6,138 bases of DNA from assembly GCA_903904765.1 (NCBI GenBank), contig CAIVEA010000589.1, positions 1 through 6,138 of the forward strand. The letters are read 5' to 3'. The stretch comes from an uncultured Chloroflexota bacterium (GTDB taxonomy: Bacteria; Chloroflexota; Anaerolineae; Aggregatilineales; Phototrophicaceae). The notes beneath the pieces were generated by a model. That model saw only the letters and a list, made by a program, of their open reading frames with translations, had not been told where the DNA came from and did no database searches. The stretch's first letter is position 1, and the number at the start of each line of letters is the position of its first letter. The position numbers were made by a program, and so were the translations under genes. Below are positions 5,332 to 6,138 of this stretch, piece by piece.

Positions 5332-6138
5332 ATGCCCGAAGACCGCGACGATGTGCTGAAACGTCCCGATAATGAAGAACCGGATGAAGGTGACGTTCCG
5401 GCTTCGGTCACGTTCATGGCTCTGATGCGCCATGCCGCCGCCAAACACGAATCGCGGCAGGCGGCCTCATCATCATCTACACCACCACCTCCGCGCCCGC
5501 AGCCCAAGCCACCCGTCACACCTGCGCCGCCACCCACGCTGCCGGAAGTACCTGCGTCCGCCGCGCCGCCGCCGCCCCGCCCCGACGAAACGTCCACCGC
5601 CAAGCCCGCCAGAATACGCGCCGCCAAGCCACAGCCACCTGCCGAAGCCTCTGCACCGCCCACACCAAACGAACCGCAGTGGGACGACGCGATGGAAGCG
5701 CAGCGCATCCGCCGTGTGAAACGGCGGCAAGCACGCCGCCGCCAGCGCACTGTGGGCGTACTCGGCGGCATCATCCGGTCAGTGATCGTTATGCTGGTGG
5801 CGGCTGGCCTGATGGCGACTATCTTCACGTGGGCAACGCCCACCCAATTCCTGAACACCGATGTCCGCACCGAATTGAGCATCGCGCAGGCCACCAATCA
5901 GGTGGCGATGGGGACGACCTTCCCCACACTCACCCCCACCCGCCAGCCCACCCCGAACTGGCTGCGGCGCGTGGGCATCGTCAGCGGGCATCGTGGCCCG
6001 CAAGTGCCGCCCGACCCCGGCGCGGTCTGCCCGGACGGACAAACGGAAGCCGAGATCAATTTCGCGGTGGCGCAAAAAGTGGTACGCAATCTGCGTGCCG
6101 TCGGCTATTCGGTGGATTTGCTGGACGAGTTTGACCCG
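5332..6138 (+). CDS. Membrane-anchored N-acetylmuramoyl-L-alanine amidase, N-terminal part (3' end outside window)
   Basis: Zinc amidase of the Amidase_3 type, which cuts the bond between N-acetylmuramic acid and the first L-alanine of peptidoglycan stem peptides. The frame is open for 269 codons to the window end. Order: an acidic start (1-22), a Pro/Ala-rich arm (about 50-115), a basic cluster (125-139, rich in Arg), one membrane segment (about 150-167), a Thr/Pro linker (about 195-208), then the catalytic domain from W210. There RVGIVSGHRG gives the first zinc ligand H220, DPGA (228-231) is typical of the family, and TEAEINFAVAQ gives the second ligand E239. The remaining zinc ligand and catalytic Glu would lie past 6138. 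Basic residues before the membrane segment predict a cytoplasmic N-terminus and an outer catalytic domain. The ribosome site is weak (GAGAG near 5323-5327); the ATG at 5321 is out of frame. Confidence 0.85.
   Translation, partial: MPEDRDDVLKRPDNEEPDEGDVPASVTFMALMRHAAAKHESRQAASSSSTPPPPRPQPKPPVTPAPPPTLPEVPASAAPPPPRPDETSTAKPARIRAAKPQPPAEASAPPTPNEPQWDDAMEAQRIRRVKRRQARRRQRTVGVLGGIIRSVIVMLVAAGLMATIFTWATPTQFLNTDVRTELSIAQATNQVAMGTTFPTLTPTRQPTPNWLRRVGIVSGHRGPQVPPDPGAVCPDGQTEAEINFAVAQKVVRNLRAVGYSVDLLDEFDP

Noticed and set aside
5477..5680. C-rich tract as a repeat array or G-quadruplex element
   Set aside because: The C-runs follow from Pro codons in the amidase frame, and unit length and spacing are irregular.
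5310..5897. 195-residue minus-strand Gly/Ser-rich open frame
   Set aside because: Antisense image of the Pro-rich arm of the amidase; Gly-rich composition is the complement of Pro codons.

Overview
The window suggests a GC-rich bacterium, plausibly an Anaerolineae-type Chloroflexota. That assignment is an inference from gene style: a Tat-exported serine hydrolase, a GT-C-like membrane protein with a soluble tail, and a membrane-anchored amidase with a Pro-rich cytoplasmic arm. No rRNA, tRNA or other marker is present to confirm it. The right-hand 5.4 kb is dense, with short intergenic gaps and GC clearly above 60% in the coding DNA (41 of 60 bases at 841-900). The left 0.7 kb is quite different, with 24 of 60 GC at 1-60 and 20 of 60 at 661-720.

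Layout. (1) 606 to <1, minus strand: the N-terminal 202 residues of a C5 cytosine DNA methyltransferase, AT-rich and probably the edge of an acquired restriction-modification or defence module. (2) 607-779: a divergent intergenic region with an AT palindrome and a promoter-like box on each strand. (3) 780-1724 and 1731-2513, plus strand: a Tat-exported serine beta-lactamase-fold hydrolase followed 6 nt later by a GNAT acetyltransferase. This two-gene unit seems to be transcribed from an extended -10 box so close to the ATG that the message should be leaderless. (4) 3171-2503, minus strand: endonuclease V (nfi), convergent with the acetyltransferase gene and overlapping it by 11 bp, with a strong nested stem-loop just beyond the acetyltransferase stop. 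(5) 3293-5203, plus strand: a 636-residue polytopic membrane protein of GT-C glycosyltransferase style, divergent from nfi. (6) 5332 to >6138, plus strand: a membrane-anchored N-acetylmuramoyl-L-alanine amidase, cut by the window end and preceded by a stem-loop at the predicted mRNA 5' end.

Functionally, three genes point to the cell envelope (serine hydrolase, GT-C-like protein, amidase), one to repair of deaminated or otherwise damaged nucleic acid (nfi), and one to DNA modification (methyltransferase). Both edge genes run off the window without a stop codon, so their full length and partners cannot be seen. I found no CRISPR array, transposase, tRNA or rRNA. I see no convincing evidence of a wholly new system. 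The most notable features are the compositional border beside the methyltransferase, the leaderless serine hydrolase, the hairpin at the convergent overlap, and the amidase's unusual N-terminal arm and leader hairpin.
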